Positions 60,528 through 64,000 of a DNA stretch of 64,000 nucleotides are shown here, one piece after another (positions within the stretch are counted from its first letter, which is position 1; each line of letters starts with the position of its first letter). The DNA comes from Salegentibacter salinarum (lineage in GTDB: Bacteria; Bacteroidota; Bacteroidia; Flavobacteriales; Flavobacteriaceae): the NCBI RefSeq assembly GCF_900168115.1, contig NZ_FUZC01000001.1, positions 1 through 64,000 of the forward strand. Direction: 5' to 3'. Under the pieces are notes generated by a model, which was given only the letters and a program-made list of their open reading frames with translations, had not been told where the DNA came from and made no database searches. Both the position numbers and the translations under genes were made by a program.

Positions 60528-60821
60528 TTAATCGGCCAGAATAATGGCTTTGTTGTCTTTCATTTCTAACACCCCACCTTTAATGGTATAATAAAGAATA
60601 TTGCTGTTTGCAGAATCCTTTCTGAATTCTTCAGAAAGTTCATCGTCTAATTCTTTATTAGAGGCAGCAAGTTGGATTTTAACTTCACCTTCAACCAATG
60701 TAGAAACTATAGGCGCGTGATTGTTCAGCATTTGAAATTCCCCATCGTGACCGGGAACTTTTACTGCATCAACATCAGCTTTAAAAACTACCGCTTCAGG
60801 AGTTACTATTTCTAAGTACAT
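60528..60821 (-). CDS. atpC: ATP synthase F1 epsilon subunit, short form
   Basis: The 97 residues cover only the N-terminal beta-sandwich (MYLEIVTPEAVVFKADVDAV, VPGHDGEFQMLNNHAPIVS, GGVLEMKDNKAIILAD). The C-terminal two-helix arm that can block rotation in E. coli or Bacillus is missing. A charged insert (about 60-75) lies in a loop. It follows atpD by 83 bases. Confidence 0.93.
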   Translation of the reverse strand: MYLEIVTPEAVVFKADVDAVKVPGHDGEFQMLNNHAPIVSTLVEGEVKIQLAASNKELDDELSEEFRKDSANSNILYYTIKGGVLEMKDNKAIILAD

Positions 60822-60904
60822 ATTTTTTAGTTTGTGTTTACAGTTTTCAGCAACAACACAGAAATTTGTGTATAATGATTACTTAGAACTGTATACTAAA
60901 TAAA

Positions 60905-62422
<1,518 letters not shown>

Positions 62423-62516
62423 TTAATTCTTTAATGTTTTCGTATTTAAAATATCTGAAATACTCAATGTAATAATTCACAATGTGTTAAAATAGTACAA
62501 GGGTATTTTCAGGCTG

Positions 62517-62524
62517 CAAAGATA
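62517..62524 (-). promoter_or_regulatory. Promoter -7 box of atpD-atpC
   Basis: TATCTTTG on the minus strand fits TAnnTTTG. The leader of about 90 bases before atpD is AT-rich with no clear structure. Confidence 0.5.
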
Positions 62525-62617
62525 GTTTTTTCTTAATAAAATCATACCTCTCTTAAAATAACTTTTTTGCTCATTCTCAAAGCCGGTAAAAATAAGTTTT
62601 AAAGCATCATTCTGAAG

Positions 62618-62656
62618 CAAAAAATCCCTTCTGAAAAAATTCAAAAGGGATCTTTT
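62618..62656 (-). terminator. Terminator of glmS
   Basis: A 12-bp stem with a mismatch, ATCCCTTCTGAA/TTCAAAAGGGAT, and a 4-nt loop, followed on the minus strand by a T-run. It lies 25 bases after the glmS stop. Confidence 0.8.
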
Positions 62657-62676
62657 TATTTATTTAATCGGAAAAA

Positions 62677-64000
62677 TTATTCCACCGTAACCGATTTTGC
62701 CAAATTCCTTGGCTGGTCTACATTCTTCCCAAGCATAACCGCAATATGATACGACAATAACTGAAGCGGAATTGTTGTAAGAAGTGGCGTTAATGGTTCT
62801 AAAGTTTCAGGTACTTCAATTACGTGATCGGCAAGGTCGCGTACTTCAGTATCACCTTCAGTAACGATTGCGATAATTTTACCGCTTCTTGATTTTATTT
62901 CCTGAATATTACTTACCACTTTTTCGTAATGTCCTTTTTTGGTTGCAATAACCACCACCGGCATTTCTTCATCTATAAGTGCAATTGGGCCGTGTTTCAT
63001 TTCGGCGGCAGGATAACCTTCAGCGTGTATATAAGAAATCTCTTTCAATTTAAGCGCGCCTTCTAAAGCAACCGGGAAGTTAAATCCTCTCCCCAGGTAC
63101 AAACAGTTTCTGGCGTCTTTATAAATATCGGCAATCATTCTTATATGCTCATCACCTTCCAATGCTTTTTGAATTTTGGAGGGAATACGCTCCATTTCCT
63201 GCAAATAGGTCATGAAATCCGTATTAGAGATCGTACCATTATGTTTTGCAAGTTTTAGAGCCATTAAAGTAAGGACAGTAATTTGCGTAGTAAAAGCCTT
63301 TGTTGAAGCCACCCCTATTTCAGGCCCAGCATGAGTGTAAGCACCCGCGTGGGTTTCCCTGGAAATAGAAGAACCTACCACGTTACAAACTCCAAAAGCA
63401 AAAGCACCTTTTTCTTTGGCGAGTTTTATAGCCGCCATAGTATCGGCAGTTTCCCCACTTTGAGAGATTGCTATAATTACATCTTTTTCTGAAATAATAG
63501 GATTACGGTACCTGAATTCTGAAGCATATTCTACTTCTACAGGAATTCTCGCAAGTTCTTCAAAAATATATTCGGCTACCAAACCGGCGTGCCAGCTGGT
63601 TCCGCAGGCTACGATAAGAATTCGTTTTGCATTGGCAATACGTTCAAGGTTATCATCTACCCCGGCCATTCTTATTAAGCCTTCATCGGGTAACATTCTA
63701 CCACGATAAGTATCTTTAATCGCTGTGGGTTGTTCGTGAATTTCCTTGAGCATAAAGTGTTCGTAACCACCTTTTTCAATCTGTTCAAGATTAAGTTGAA
63801 GTTCCTGAACATATGGATCTACCAGAGTATCATCCTTAATCTTTCTAACCTTAACTTCTTTTCCTCTTCTTACCACAGCCATTTCCCCGTCTTCCAGGTA
63901 AATTGCATTATTGGTATATTCAATAAATGGAGACGCATCTGAAGCGATAAAGAACTCATCTTCTCCAACTCCAATCGCTAGCGGGCTCCCTAAACGGGCT
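62677..64000 (-). CDS. glmS: Glutamine--fructose-6-phosphate transaminase, 3' part
   Basis: GlmS makes glucosamine-6-phosphate for cell-wall and lipopolysaccharide synthesis. The frame stays open to the right window edge: before the Met at 63882 it reads ARLGSPLAIGVGEDEFFIAS and then EYTNNAIYLEDGE, so the gene continues and the Met is internal. The two SIS sugar-isomerase domains are present (ILIVACGTSWHAGL, ISQSGETADTMA, LGRGFNFPVALEGALKLKE) with the C-terminal AKSVTVE. The glutaminase domain is off the window. Confidence 0.96.
   Translation of the reverse strand, partial: ARLGSPLAIGVGEDEFFIASDASPFIEYTNNAIYLEDGEMAVVRRGKEVKVRKIKDDTLVDPYVQELQLNLEQIEKGGYEHFMLKEIHEQPTAIKDTYRGRMLPDEGLIRMAGVDDNLERIANAKRILIVACGTSWHAGLVAEYIFEELARIPVEVEYASEFRYRNPIISEKDVIIAISQSGETADTMAAIKLAKEKGAFAFGVCNVVGSSISRETHAGAYTHAGPEIGVASTKAFTTQITVLTLMALKLAKHNGTISNTDFMTYLQEMERIPSKIQKALEGDEHIRMIADIYKDARNCLYLGRGFNFPVALEGALKLKEISYIHAEGYPAAEMKHGPIALIDEEMPVVVIATKKGHYEKVVSNIQEIKSRSGKIIAIVTEGDTEVRDLADHVIEVPETLEPLTPLLTTIPLQLLSYHIAVMLGKNVDQPRNLAKSVTVE

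Noticed and set aside
62677-63882. Short complete gene starting at the Met at 63882
   Set aside because: The frame stays open to the window edge with glmS sequence before this Met; it is an internal residue.

Overview
The window is AT-rich chromosomal DNA from a member of the Bacteroidota, most likely family Flavobacteriaceae. Evidence: the gliding genes gldD and gldE next to ssb and mutY, DUF3127, DUF3098 and DUF4301 proteins, a SusC-like TonB-dependent receptor with a carboxypeptidase-regulatory domain, a 29-residue basic protein after an HU gene, and many promoters with the Bacteroidota -7 box TAnnTTTG. The overall gene set resembles the Gramella/Salegentibacter group, but that is an impression and was not tested.

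Layout. 1-84 is the 5' end of a group II intron (probably class IIC) lying just behind the infB terminator. 142-4657 is the rimP-nusA-infB operon on the minus strand. 4817-12108 is mostly plus strand: a universal stress protein, small membrane proteins, a phosphoesterase, DUF3098-uppP-truB, a TonB-like protein and tag. 12111-17330 holds aat, DUF3127, a flavin reductase-like protein, a histidine kinase, a thioesterase, a HIT protein, greA and a Rieske-like lipoprotein. 17380-19964 is a TonB-dependent receptor behind a TPP riboswitch with a terminator. 20054-23813 is a convergent pair of a hybrid histidine kinase and a sigma-54 response regulator. 23814-25018 is gene-poor: a PepSY-like secreted protein, three terminators, a possible small RNA and a cluster of TGTAGAA boxes. 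25019-28387 is an operon of a thiamine-binding protein, a PnuC-type transporter, a NadR-like kinase, DUF4301 and arfB. 28572-37024 holds a GGGP synthase, a phosphopantetheinyl transferase, ahcY, rplU-rpmA and two M16 peptidases. 37098-44537 holds an EamA transporter, gldD, gldE, ssb, mutY, HU, an RNase G and recX. 44702-53227 is a biotin region (bioB, a ketoacyl synthase, bioA, bioD, bioF) with two JmjC-like cupin proteins and a SET protein mixed in. 53262-59511 is an MgtC protein and a full seven-gene Mrp antiporter. 59762-64000 is a DUF2975/HTH pair with operator-like palindromes, atpD-atpC and the 3' part of glmS.

Most of the window is housekeeping. Themes that link genes are thiamine acquisition (riboswitch receptor plus the thiamine-binding/PnuC/kinase operon), biotin synthesis with an unexplained ketoacyl synthase, and sodium/proton antiport. 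No CRISPR array, tRNA, rRNA, prophage or complete insertion sequence was seen. No clear case of a wholly new system was found; the best leads are the group II intron, the rimP leader hairpin, the biotin-linked ketoacyl synthase, the candidate small RNA, and the thiamine-linked transporter/kinase operon.
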